Position numbers and translations under genes: made by a program. Shown piece after piece: positions 21,001 through 27,378 of a stretch of 64,000 nt of DNA. Source of the stretch: Bacteroidales bacterium (GTDB lineage Bacteria; Bacteroidota; Bacteroidia; Bacteroidales; Tenuifilaceae). Location: assembly GCA_013141385.1 (NCBI GenBank), contig JABFRB010000012.1, positions 19,956 through 83,955 on the forward strand, in the 5' to 3' direction. The first letter of the stretch is position 1. Each line of letters begins with the position of its first letter. The notes under the pieces are model-generated. The model searched no databases, was not told the DNA's origin, and was given only the letters and a program-made list of their open reading frames with translations.

Positions 21001-24000
21001 CATAGCAGCAATTACAGGTACCTTGCACTCCATTGCCAGTTGATAAATTTTAGTATCTGTAAATTTGGCCTTGCCCTCTTGTATGGCCAATAAACCCTCT
21101 TTGGTGCCACCTGATGCAAAATAAGTATCATATCCAGTTAGAATCACTACTTTATATGGCACTTGGCTAATATGTTCAAAAACTTCAATTATACCCTCGA
21201 CAAGCGTATCGGAAAACATATTTTTAACTTCCCGATCTTCTAATTTAACCACAAGGATTCCTTCTGGGTGTGCAATCGCACTAACCACTTTATTCTTTAA
21301 CTCTATAGGAGATGGTGCTATAAGTAAAGGTTCATATTCTTTTTCCTCGGATTCAACCCATACAGGCAACTGATCTATTTCCTGTTGGATGCCTAATGCT
21401 ATTCGCTTTTTCCAAAATACTATCGTTTCCATTGGCAACTTTGCCCAGTAATCCGCAAGTTCTAAAGCTTTAGTCAAAACTTGACTTTTTTCTACAACTT
21501 GCAAACTTCCAATTCGTTGTCCCAATTCAATACCAGAGTAGTTATTACCTGTTAGCAAAATTTCCTTACCCAAATAGTCACCAAATCGGTGCGAAAAGAT
21601 CATGCCCGCTTGTTTTGCTAATTCTGAACTTTGCAAAATACTTGTAGCACAATAATTCCCTTTATCATGGTATATTGAAGCATCACAAAATTGACTAATA
21701 AACCAACCTATACCATTCGCATTCGAATCCAAAACAGCAATGATAGGAATCGTAGATTCGAGGATAAGACGTTGTAATTCCAATACTTCATTAACGGTTG
21801 CTGACTCTGAGAGAAAATCAGGATGATCACTGGCTAGAACAATGGATTTGTATTGGGATGCGTTATTGATCTGGGTGAAGATATTCTTTAGATCTGCCGC
21901 TAAAGCTTTTGTTCCATGCGCTTTCTTCGCTTCGAGTATTCTGATTAGCAGAACGTTTCCGGCATGGGTTTCCATCTGGATATGCTTAGAAGGCGATGCG
22001 ATTACCCCATCCGCTTTAGCTTTACCAGACGTACTATCGCTCGTTACAGGATCGGCAACCCTCAGTTCGTCCACCTGCGGAGCCAATTTACGGGTCAAAT
22101 GCTGTTTTAATAGGCGGAGGGAGTCCTGAGATTTATTCGCGAGGTTTGAGGCTAATGCTTGTGCGTGAGCCGCTACCTGTTCCTGTGGCAGAATCGGGCA
22201 AGTCCATCCTTTCGCTTGAAGCTGCTTTCCAGTTGAATCCGTTGATAGGTACAAGAAGTCCGTTGTGCAAGATTCACCGAATCGCTCCCTGAATAGTAGG
22301 TCTTCTCCCGCCGTTGGGTAGATCCCCTCCTGCATATTCGTGTAGTAGTATCTTCCTTCCTGGCTGCAAATCATAAAATCACACAGGGCGCCAACCAAGA
22401 ACCCTGCTCCTATAGCATCTCCTTGCATGACAGCAATCGCTGGGTATGGAAAGGACACGATGGCCTTAAATAACTTTTGCTCTACCGCTTCATTAAACTG
22501 TTTCCTTCCTCCACGTAAAAAACAACCCTCCATCCCGCTAATCGTCAATACCTTGATGGTGCTTTCTTGCCGAACTGTTTCTAGGGCTTGCAGTAGTTGC
22601 TCTATCAGCTCTTTTGAAAGCTCATTATTACTTGCTGTTGCGGCTATTTGAATCGTAAATATTCCGTCCCCATAATCATATAAGCTCACCGAAGAGGGCG
22701 TAGATAATGTGCTCTTACTGTGAGAAGGTTCAATTGGCACATTTGAAAGCGTAACAAAAGATTTGCTTAACACACGCTCTTCCAACTTCTCTGACTGGAA
22801 TGCATTGGACGCAACTAACGAAATACCTGTTGGTTTTTTTAATTCTTCTTTCTTGAACGTTTGTACCTGAGGCGTACTAAATGAGATTTTTTCGGATGTA
22901 ATTGTAGAAAGGGAGATTTTTCTAGGCGCAAAAGTAGTAACTGCAGATGTTTCATGATCAGATACTTGTTCAATTACATTTATCGATTCATGTTGATAGC
23001 TAATACCTCTCATTTGGACACAGACATTCCCTTGTTGATCACACAAATCAACATCAAGTTTAGTGATTTTATCTCCTGCCTGATGATCGTTAGAGTAACG
23101 CGCCCATGCGTACATATCTTTGGGGCAGGCCGATATTATACAGATCGATTCTAGAGCAAAGGGGCGTGATGTCTGATTGGAATATTTCGTTAAATCGACA
23201 ATTAAACTAATAGAAGCTTGAAAGGCACTTTCCATTATGCTCGGATGGAGAACATAACCATCCATATTGCTTTCTGAAATACTTGGTAAACGCAACTCGG
23301 CTAATAATTGATCATCCCCTTTATATATGACAGTAATTCCTTGATAGGTATGTCCATACTGTATACCCAAGTCCGTAAGAATACCATTGTATAGACTGCT
23401 TGAATCCAACTTGTCTTTCTGCATTTGAGTTTTGAGTTGTGCTATCTCAAGTCTAACAGAAACTGGTTGATGATTAAAAATAGCTTGTCCCTGACAATGA
23501 ATGATCTCCTCTCCATTATCCTGGCTATAAATTTCAAAGTCTAATTGATCAATACCTTTTGCAATTACGGCTATTGTAACTTGCTTATTTCCTGTAACAA
23601 AAATTGGCTTACCCCATACGATATTATGTAACTCCAAAATGCTTTCTTGTGTAAGAGGCATGGCTTTCTCCATTGCAACTCGAGCCATTTCAAAATATGC
23701 TACTACAGGAAGTATTTTTTGTTTAAGGCCATCACCTATTCTTACATGGTAATCTTTAATAAAAAATTCTTCACCACTAAAAGTAGAGTTGTAACTTTGC
23801 TGCAGGAGATCTGATGTATTTGTATGCAGCAAGGGGTGGAGTACGGTGGTTGCTTTTCCTGTTACGACAAACTGATCCTTCATTGTTGCATCGACCCAAT
23901 ATCGCTCTTTAGCAAAGGGGTATAGAGGCAGACTTATACGTCCGGGTTTCTCTTCTCCATAAAGTTTATTCCAATCAAGTTGTAAACCTTTGACCCACCA

Positions 24001-27000
24001 ATCCAATAACCTCGATAACTTCTTTTGATCTATCCATTTATTAACTGTTTCTTGTAAATCGGCATCCGCATTAAACTGAGACACAGTATCCTTATTAGGT
24101 TTCACTTGTCCCCGATAAACATTTTCTATATCTTGTTCACCATTGATATATAATTGAAGTTTTTCAACCAACTGATCAACTGAATTTACTATGAATCCCA
24201 ACCTCTCCTCCATTGCATCCCTACCCACTTGCAGAGTGTAAGCCAAAGCAGATACATCTATTGTTTTTTGTGATGCTACTTGCTCTCCTGTCTGGGTTGC
24301 ACGAATAAAATTGAAAAGATCGCATACCTTTTGTTGCAACTGTTCAGCAGTTCGCGCCGACAAAGGAATCATTACTTTTACGTTTGTTGTATTGACCGCA
24401 GTAAAATATCTTACCGGCTGTATATATTCTTGGACTATAATGTGAGCATTTGCCCCTCCTGCCCCAAACGAGGATATTCCAGCTATACGCGGTATCTCTT
24501 GAATAATTCCATTTATTTTCTGTGACGGGCGCTGCCACTTTGCTAAACTTTTTTGATGTACAAATGGAGTCTGACTGAAATCGATTTCAGGATTCTCTAC
24601 ATCAGCATGAATAGAAGGAACGAGTTGTTCATGTTTTAATTGTAACAATACTTTAGTTAATCCAGCAATACCGGATGCCGATTCACAATGCCCTATATTT
24701 GATTTTAACGATCCTATAGAACAAAATTGCTTTTTATCGCTTGTCTCCTTAAAAGCACGAGCTAAAGCAGCAACTTCAATTGGATCTCCCAATGCAGTGC
24801 CTGTCCCGTGAGCCTCAACATAACTTATTTGTTCAGCCACAAGATTAGCTCGTTTTAAAGCTTTGGCAATTACGGCAGATTGAGCTTTAGGATTAGGAAC
24901 AGTATAGCCATTCGTTTTCCCGCCTGCATTAACAGCACTCCCTTTAATGATGCCATAAATATGATCACCGTCTTGTTCTGCTTGCTTCAAAGGTTTCAAA
25001 ACAACAGCACCAACACCTTCTGCATCAATAAAACCATCAGCCGCATTTCCAAAGGCTTTACACTGATTGCCTGGAGACAGCATAGTCATTGCTGTCAACT
25101 CTAAATAATGAACTGGGTCAATGATTAAATTGACTCCACCTGCAATAGCACATTCACTCAATCCGCTATAGATGCTATCTAATGCTAAGTGTATTGCCGT
25201 TAATGATGAAGAACAGGCAGTGTCTACTGCCATTGAAGGACCTTGAAAATTAAAAAGATATGAAACTCTATTGGCAACTGAATAATGAAGTGGTTGTGAA
25301 GTATATCTGGCATTCATCACACCAGCAAATACACCAATCTTTTCAATACTGCCCAACGTCGCTGGTGTATATCCAGCATCCTCTATCGCATGGTAACAAG
25401 ACTCCAAAAACAATCGTTCTTGAGGATCCATACGCTCAGCCTCTTTAGGAGCAATTTTAAAAAACAATGGATCGAATTTATCAATATCTTTTAAAAAGCC
25501 TCCCCACTTAGTATACATTTTCCCCAACTTCCCCTTCTCCTCATCAAAATATTCTTCCCAATTCCAACGATTTTTTGGAATTTCTGTAATACAATTAGTC
25601 CCTTTCGATAAATTTATCCAAAACTCGCTTAAGTTATTTGATTGTGGGTATCTTCCGCTTAAACCAATAATTGCAACATCAATGACATGTGGATTGGCAA
25701 CAGTATTGGTAACAGACATCACTTGGAAAGATGCCTGATTACTTTTTCTTGAAACTCGGGAAAATCTTTTATCTTGCGAAACCTCTTGCTCTTTTAAAAC
25801 AATATTATTATTAACAACTGGCGATATTTGTTTTGACTCATCAGTCGTTGTTGTGCTTGACAGTAAAGCCATTAAAGCCTCTTTTTTGTTTTCTATAAAA
25901 TACTTTACTAGCCCTTCAATAGTTCGCTCTTCAAAAAATAATGTACTTGTAATATCAGGAAATACCTTACGAAACTGATTAGTGAGTTGAACAACTAAGA
26001 TGGAATCCAAACCATATTTTTCAAATGGTTGATTTGGTTCAATCTGCTGAGGGTTCATCTTTAGAGTTTTCGCAACTAATTCCTGAAAAAAGGAGATGCT
26101 CTTATCGCGCAGTGATTCTCCCGTATCGACAGAACTTTTTATGGTCTTTACTGGTTTCACCACTTCAGGAATAGCAACTTTTTTATCTGAAATTATTTTC
26201 GATTGTTTAGAATATCTTTGTCTAATTAATCCATCACTACTTGCAGCAACAACCTGATGTCCAAGTCGATGAACTTTTTCTGCAGGAAAAAAGACCGATT
26301 CAAATCCTACTTCTTCCATGACTTCTTTCCATTTCTGGGGAGTCAACCCAGGACTTCCAGGCAACCGCAATGCTGTATCCTCATACAACCACCATCCCTC
26401 CAGTAAACCAAAGGTCAAATGGGTAAACAATGTCCAAGTGCTCATTTCATTTATCAATAAAACACCTTGGTTTTTTAGCACCGCTTTGGAATTGCGTAAA
26501 GTTTCTCTAATGTTAGGTGTAGCATGTAATACATTGGTAGCTATAATAAAGTCGTATTTATCAGCTACTATCGATTGTGACACTAAAGGTTTTGATACAT
26601 CAAAAATTGCCGTGGTCAAGGCAGGGAATTCTGGTTGATAATGTTCTTCCGCGTGCATTAAAAATGCTTTGGATAAATCAGTGTAGCAATATTCAGCAAT
26701 GGTATCGCCAAATCCTTTTAACATTGGTAATATTTTTGCAGTAGTACCACCTGTTCCTGCACCAATTTCTAAAAGACGGATTTTGCAACCGTTATCTGCC
26801 TGCAAACGTTCTTCAATGCAAGCTTTTAATGTTTCGCCCAGTACTCCATTGAGGTAATCAGCTTGTACATTTCCTTTGTAAATGCCTTCTACCAATTCCA
26901 TTGAAGAATTAGGGAACATGAAATCAGTTGCGGGTTGTTTACCGCTTAAAATTGTGGGTAGTGATTTTAAACATACATCCAATAAATTAATTTGTGCAAT

Positions 27001-27378
27001 TAAATTGGAGTTTGTTGCCCATTCTGATTTTTTATTTTTCCACTCAGACCACAAATCATCAAGTGTGCGAAGATCGGGCTTTAAAGTCAATTCATGACTA
27101 AGCAACTTTTGGTCTTGTAAATATTGTATACTGCTATTAAGCCATCGTTCAAAAAAAGACGCAGGTTGTTTGTCCAATAACAATTGGGTGAATTTAGAAA
27201 CTCCATTACTAAAAAGACCTAAAGATCTTAAAGTAGATGCAAGAATTTGCGCCGCTAAAGCATCCATTTCTGCAGGAGGTTGAACTGTTTCCAGAATAGC
27301 GATTTGTTTGTCGGAACTTTGGTTGCTAAGTTTCTTTTGTACTTTCGATAGCATAGTTATTGCCTTAATATTAGTCAT
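12067..27378 (-). CDS. trans-AT polyketide synthase PKS-C: MT-ACP / KS-DH-ECH-ECH-ECH-ACP-ACP / KS-DH-KR-ACP-ACP / KS-DH
   Basis: A 5,103-residue protein. Approximate domains: C-methyltransferase (30-400, SAM motif LEIGAGTGG near 200); ACP (Ser459); KS (Cys722); DH with His1211 in a stretched motif (four extra residues before LP) and Glu1383 replacing the second-motif Asp; three crotonase domains (1560-1795, 1797-2003, 2027-2267); tandem ACPs (Ser2348, Ser2477) with Leu at Ser+6; KS (Cys2736); intact DH (His3207, HQVNGQKILPG); KR (TGGAGALG near 3650, B-type Asp); two nearly identical ACPs (Ser3951, Ser4056); KS (Cys4326); DH (His4804); then a short helical tail (about 5070-5103) that is probably a docking element for PKS-D. 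Both ends are split modules. The start codon overlaps the PKS-B stop in an ATGA, so translation is coupled. No AT domain is present, so malonyl units must come from a free acyltransferase. Confidence 0.97.
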   Translation of the reverse strand: MTNIKAITMLSKVQKKLSNQSSDKQIAILETVQPPAEMDALAAQILASTLRSLGLFSNGVSKFTQLLLDKQPASFFERWLNSSIQYLQDQKLLSHELTLKPDLRTLDDLWSEWKNKKSEWATNSNLIAQINLLDVCLKSLPTILSGKQPATDFMFPNSSMELVEGIYKGNVQADYLNGVLGETLKACIEERLQADNGCKIRLLEIGAGTGGTTAKILPMLKGFGDTIAEYCYTDLSKAFLMHAEEHYQPEFPALTTAIFDVSKPLVSQSIVADKYDFIIATNVLHATPNIRETLRNSKAVLKNQGVLLINEMSTWTLFTHLTFGLLEGWWLYEDTALRLPGSPGLTPQKWKEVMEEVGFESVFFPAEKVHRLGHQVVAASSDGLIRQRYSKQSKIISDKKVAIPEVVKPVKTIKSSVDTGESLRDKSISFFQELVAKTLKMNPQQIEPNQPFEKYGLDSILVVQLTNQFRKVFPDITSTLFFEERTIEGLVKYFIENKKEALMALLSSTTTTDESKQISPVVNNNIVLKEQEVSQDKRFSRVSRKSNQASFQVMSVTNTVANPHVIDVAIIGLSGRYPQSNNLSEFWINLSKGTNCITEIPKNRWNWEEYFDEEKGKLGKMYTKWGGFLKDIDKFDPLFFKIAPKEAERMDPQERLFLESCYHAIEDAGYTPATLGSIEKIGVFAGVMNARYTSQPLHYSVANRVSYLFNFQGPSMAVDTACSSSLTAIHLALDSIYSGLSECAIAGGVNLIIDPVHYLELTAMTMLSPGNQCKAFGNAADGFIDAEGVGAVVLKPLKQAEQDGDHIYGIIKGSAVNAGGKTNGYTVPNPKAQSAVIAKALKRANLVAEQISYVEAHGTGTALGDPIEVAALARAFKETSDKKQFCSIGSLKSNIGHCESASGIAGLTKVLLQLKHEQLVPSIHADVENPEIDFSQTPFVHQKSLAKWQRPSQKINGIIQEIPRIAGISSFGAGGANAHIIVQEYIQPVRYFTAVNTTNVKVMIPLSARTAEQLQQKVCDLFNFIRATQTGEQVASQKTIDVSALAYTLQVGRDAMEERLGFIVNSVDQLVEKLQLYINGEQDIENVYRGQVKPNKDTVSQFNADADLQETVNKWIDQKKLSRLLDWWVKGLQLDWNKLYGEEKPGRISLPLYPFAKERYWVDATMKDQFVVTGKATTVLHPLLHTNTSDLLQQSYNSTFSGEEFFIKDYHVRIGDGLKQKILPVVAYFEMARVAMEKAMPLTQESILELHNIVWGKPIFVTGNKQVTIAVIAKGIDQLDFEIYSQDNGEEIIHCQGQAIFNHQPVSVRLEIAQLKTQMQKDKLDSSSLYNGILTDLGIQYGHTYQGITVIYKGDDQLLAELRLPSISESNMDGYVLHPSIMESAFQASISLIVDLTKYSNQTSRPFALESICIISACPKDMYAWARYSNDHQAGDKITKLDVDLCDQQGNVCVQMRGISYQHESINVIEQVSDHETSAVTTFAPRKISLSTITSEKISFSTPQVQTFKKEELKKPTGISLVASNAFQSEKLEERVLSKSFVTLSNVPIEPSHSKSTLSTPSSVSLYDYGDGIFTIQIAATASNNELSKELIEQLLQALETVRQESTIKVLTISGMEGCFLRGGRKQFNEAVEQKLFKAIVSFPYPAIAVMQGDAIGAGFLVGALCDFMICSQEGRYYYTNMQEGIYPTAGEDLLFRERFGESCTTDFLYLSTDSTGKQLQAKGWTCPILPQEQVAAHAQALASNLANKSQDSLRLLKQHLTRKLAPQVDELRVADPVTSDSTSGKAKADGVIASPSKHIQMETHAGNVLLIRILEAKKAHGTKALAADLKNIFTQINNASQYKSIVLASDHPDFLSESATVNEVLELQRLILESTIPIIAVLDSNANGIGWFISQFCDASIYHDKGNYCATSILQSSELAKQAGMIFSHRFGDYLGKEILLTGNNYSGIELGQRIGSLQVVEKSQVLTKALELADYWAKLPMETIVFWKKRIALGIQQEIDQLPVWVESEEKEYEPLLIAPSPIELKNKVVSAIAHPEGILVVKLEDREVKNMFSDTLVEGIIEVFEHISQVPYKVVILTGYDTYFASGGTKEGLLAIQEGKAKFTDTKIYQLAMECKVPVIAAMQGHGIGGGWSLGMFADLILFSEESHYLSPYMNFGFTPGAGATFIFPYVMGYDLARETLLTAREYTGIDLKNRGLRISVLPREQVNPVAFDLAKKIAQKKRGGLIALKHQLTQHVHSQVEETYKLELSMHEKTFVGQSEALKRINTSFIQGHTDLQSTTSLSEKTISSSSLLDTSSVSAISIPDVDVLPAVTASIKKLLAQELHLQEQDIDENTQFVDLGLDSITGVTLIRQINEKYKTSIEATKVYSYPTLTQLSRYVKEEAAKKRALLNKLVIPAEPQNEITINESSSWRNKTTLGINPDTSFASVVSVPDVDVLPAVTASIKKLLAQELHLQEQDIDENTQFVDLGLDSITGVTLIRQINEKYKTSIEATKVYSYPTLTQLSRYVKEEAVKKGTLINKQVIPAKPQNKISSEFFIKELSSWRNKTSLKINPSAYSAYQSQSIAVVGMAGKFPQASNLEEFWQNIAQGKNCISQISQNRWDINTYYHEGKPVPGKTNCKWMGALEEYDLFDPLFFNISPTEAENMDPQQRVFLQACWHSIESSGYNPKSLSGTKCGVFVGCGVGDYHKLSPKHQLSAQGFTGAASSILAARISYYLNLQGPCLSIDTACSSSLIAIASACDSLILGNSDIALAGGVNVLAGPSIHIMSSQTGMLSTDGRCFTFDNRANGFVPGEGVGVVMLKRLADAEKDHDIILGVIEGWGANQDGKTNGITAPNAESQTRLEQEVYDKYHIDPDSIQLIENHGTGTKLGDPIEVEALKEAFKKYTQKKNYCALGSVKSNVGHCLSAAGVAGFIKLLLALKHKQLPPTINFDKLNEHIDLKESPFYINSQLQKWELKDALRRQAAISSFGFSGTNAHIVLAEHLPSKVVKPIAQNTKFIIPLSARTAKQLKQKVRDLLDFICREEESIDLAGLAYTLQVGRDAMEERLSFMVSSINQLTVKLQSYLDGEQGIEDSYQGQVKRNKEGLNIINQDEETKEVIISKWINQRKLSKLMELWVKGLEFDWNRLYEEVKPQRICIPVYPFAKERYWLESVETEITSKKLISSSVLHPLLHNNTSNFSQQSYSSTFSGEEFFLKDHQVNGQKILPGVAYLEMARKAITHAIGEDANGSIQLSNIVWLKPIVVNDAPKKVDINLYPEDDGQIAYEITSIEQPHQEPVIHSQGRAIFNTSAQNGLVDFTKLKSRICKRQISQKNCYDILKTMGMEYGSGHQGLVEVNIGEHEVLAKLNLPASVLETKDLYFLHPSLIDSAIQAAIGLQDDSPSKLALPFALKQLEIFSPCTQSMWSWVRYAEGEKPSDKVQTLDIDVFDDAGNVCVKMRGFSSRVLENNVLESTTNQVGTLLLKPVWQKRVTEKLVEVINYAERRIFVCGLASVKNALQKMMPEVVFTEFKPTEGSLTNQFQEDALQLFETLQTFQKKRNNDKILIQVLVSDRDQCGVYSALSGMLKTAHLENSRIVGQVIVVQDSLSAENLFSILQENSLYEEDSLIRYEHNQRYVNSMVEVISSIEYQNPWRKDGVYLITGGAGALGQIFAQTIAESIGKVTLILTDRSVLSKEKQQQIEKLQAFGARVDYHQVDVADGQAVKYLMEAIEKEFGKLTGILHCAGINNDNLIVKKTVEEFKIVLAPKVNGTFNLDEASQTLPIEYFILFSSIAGNQGNVGQVDYAVANAFMDAYAYYRNGLVAKQLRHGKTISINWPLWHGGGMFLDAATEKLMHAKTGMIKMQKESGIHAFNQCLSIEASQIMVMEGQLSRMRQYLFAYEKKVQSHKLSPIVEQQQGKIDIDNLISKIQNALLQKVAKFLKIRIDDLDVNTELPEFGFDSISMTELINQLNQDYKLELTPTVFFDYPTLSAFANYLAKAHKEIFVNLFSLQVQVKKQEQHQIEIDIDFLTSKIQNALLQKVAKFLKIRIDDLDVNTELPEFGFDSISMTELINQLNQDYKLELTPTVFFDYPTLSAFANYLAKAHKEIFVNLFSLQVQVKKQDVSFVEVDKAEEKDTDLFLAISNKPKQSHRFIKTIAPESRLIDPIAIIGVSGKFPQAETLEDFWKNLKEGKDCISEIPKMRWDWQAIYGDPKTEVNKTNIKWGGFIDGIDEFDPLFFGISPREAQHMDPQQRLIMTYIWKVIEDAGYSSESLSDTQTGIFIGTFEGGYSELLTRAKAAIKGYSSTGKVPSMGPNRMSYFLNLHGPSEAIETACSSSLVAIHRAIEAIEMGDCEMAIVGGVNTILKPFEHISFGNAGMLSEDGRCKTFSDRANGYVRGEGVGMLFLKKLSAAERDGDSIYAIIRGSAENHGGRANSLTAPNPIAQASLLKAAYKKAAIDPRTVGYIEAHGTGTELGDPIEVNALKNAFKDLYNETGGTQMAQVHCGLGSVKSNIGHLELAAGIAGVIKVLLQFKHKTRVKTLHCDFINPYIDLKNSPFYIVQENDHWHRIKDQQGSELPRRAGVSSFGFGGANAHVVLEEYIVKESEHKLQANDNYLIILSAKTETSLKEAARNLKKYLETNEEANLSSIAYTLQVGRDVMEERIALIIQSREELINKLNDFLDGKETIDLFYRGQIKRNKGVLIEFAIDEEIEKAIETWIVKGKYEKLLSFWVKGLVIDWRKLYGENKPKRINLPSYTFEKERYWIDTEQIENTDVKPAILHSLLHCNTSDFIQQSYKSTFSSEEFFLKDHQVQGQRILPGVAYLEMARVAISLASQIQLESTTLELHNIVWLKPLVVEEYKDVSIVLAENFKGNSSIDQIDYEIYSQDNEEEIIHCQGQAILSQRTTTDMLDLEKLKGQMGCKTINGTDLYAIFTQIGFNYGQAFQGVKTIFIGEEELLAQLQLPPIIEGKSEYNDFLLHPSLMDSALQSSFGLIADLNHIPSKPFVPFALEHIRIISACTSEMFSWVRYSPGSKPNDKLIKFDIDLCDQQGNICVQMQGFSFRILEGEVKSSHQKTNSDSLFDDSYYQKLIEKVLKNEISVDEAVELA
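15041..15655 (-). repeat. Near-identical tandem ACP duplication in PKS-C, 315-bp period
   Basis: Copies at about 15041-15340 and 15356-15655 differ at only a few bases by eye. They encode two ACPs with Ser4056 and Ser3951 in a GFDSISMTEL motif. So few silent differences point to a recent duplication or ongoing gene conversion. The module is an ordinary KS-DH-KR module, so the doubling more likely raises flux than serves beta-branching. Confidence 0.9.
19820..20457 (-). repeat. Tandem ACP coding repeat in PKS-C beta-branching module, 387-bp period, Leu in place of flag Trp
   Basis: Copies at about 19820-20070 and 20207-20457 encode ACPs with Ser2477 and Ser2348. Both read LDSITGVTL, so Leu stands at Ser+6 where the matching PKS-D ACPs have Trp. 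Otherwise the four ACPs are close relatives. Confidence 0.85.
20580..22690 (-). other. Triple crotonase (ECH) cassette of PKS-C beta-branching module
   Basis: This has the same order and close sequence similarity to the cassette in PKS-D. The first domain has QGDAIGAGFLVG. The second is divergent. The third has GGTKEGLLAIQ, QGHGIGGGWSLG, FTPGAGAT and a MHEKTF tail, as in PksI-type ECH2 enzymes. It lies between a DH with damaged motifs and two ACPs. Embedding all dehydration and decarboxylation activities in cis, twice, would remove the need for free ECH proteins for these modules. The domain roles are inferred from family resemblance. Confidence 0.8.
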
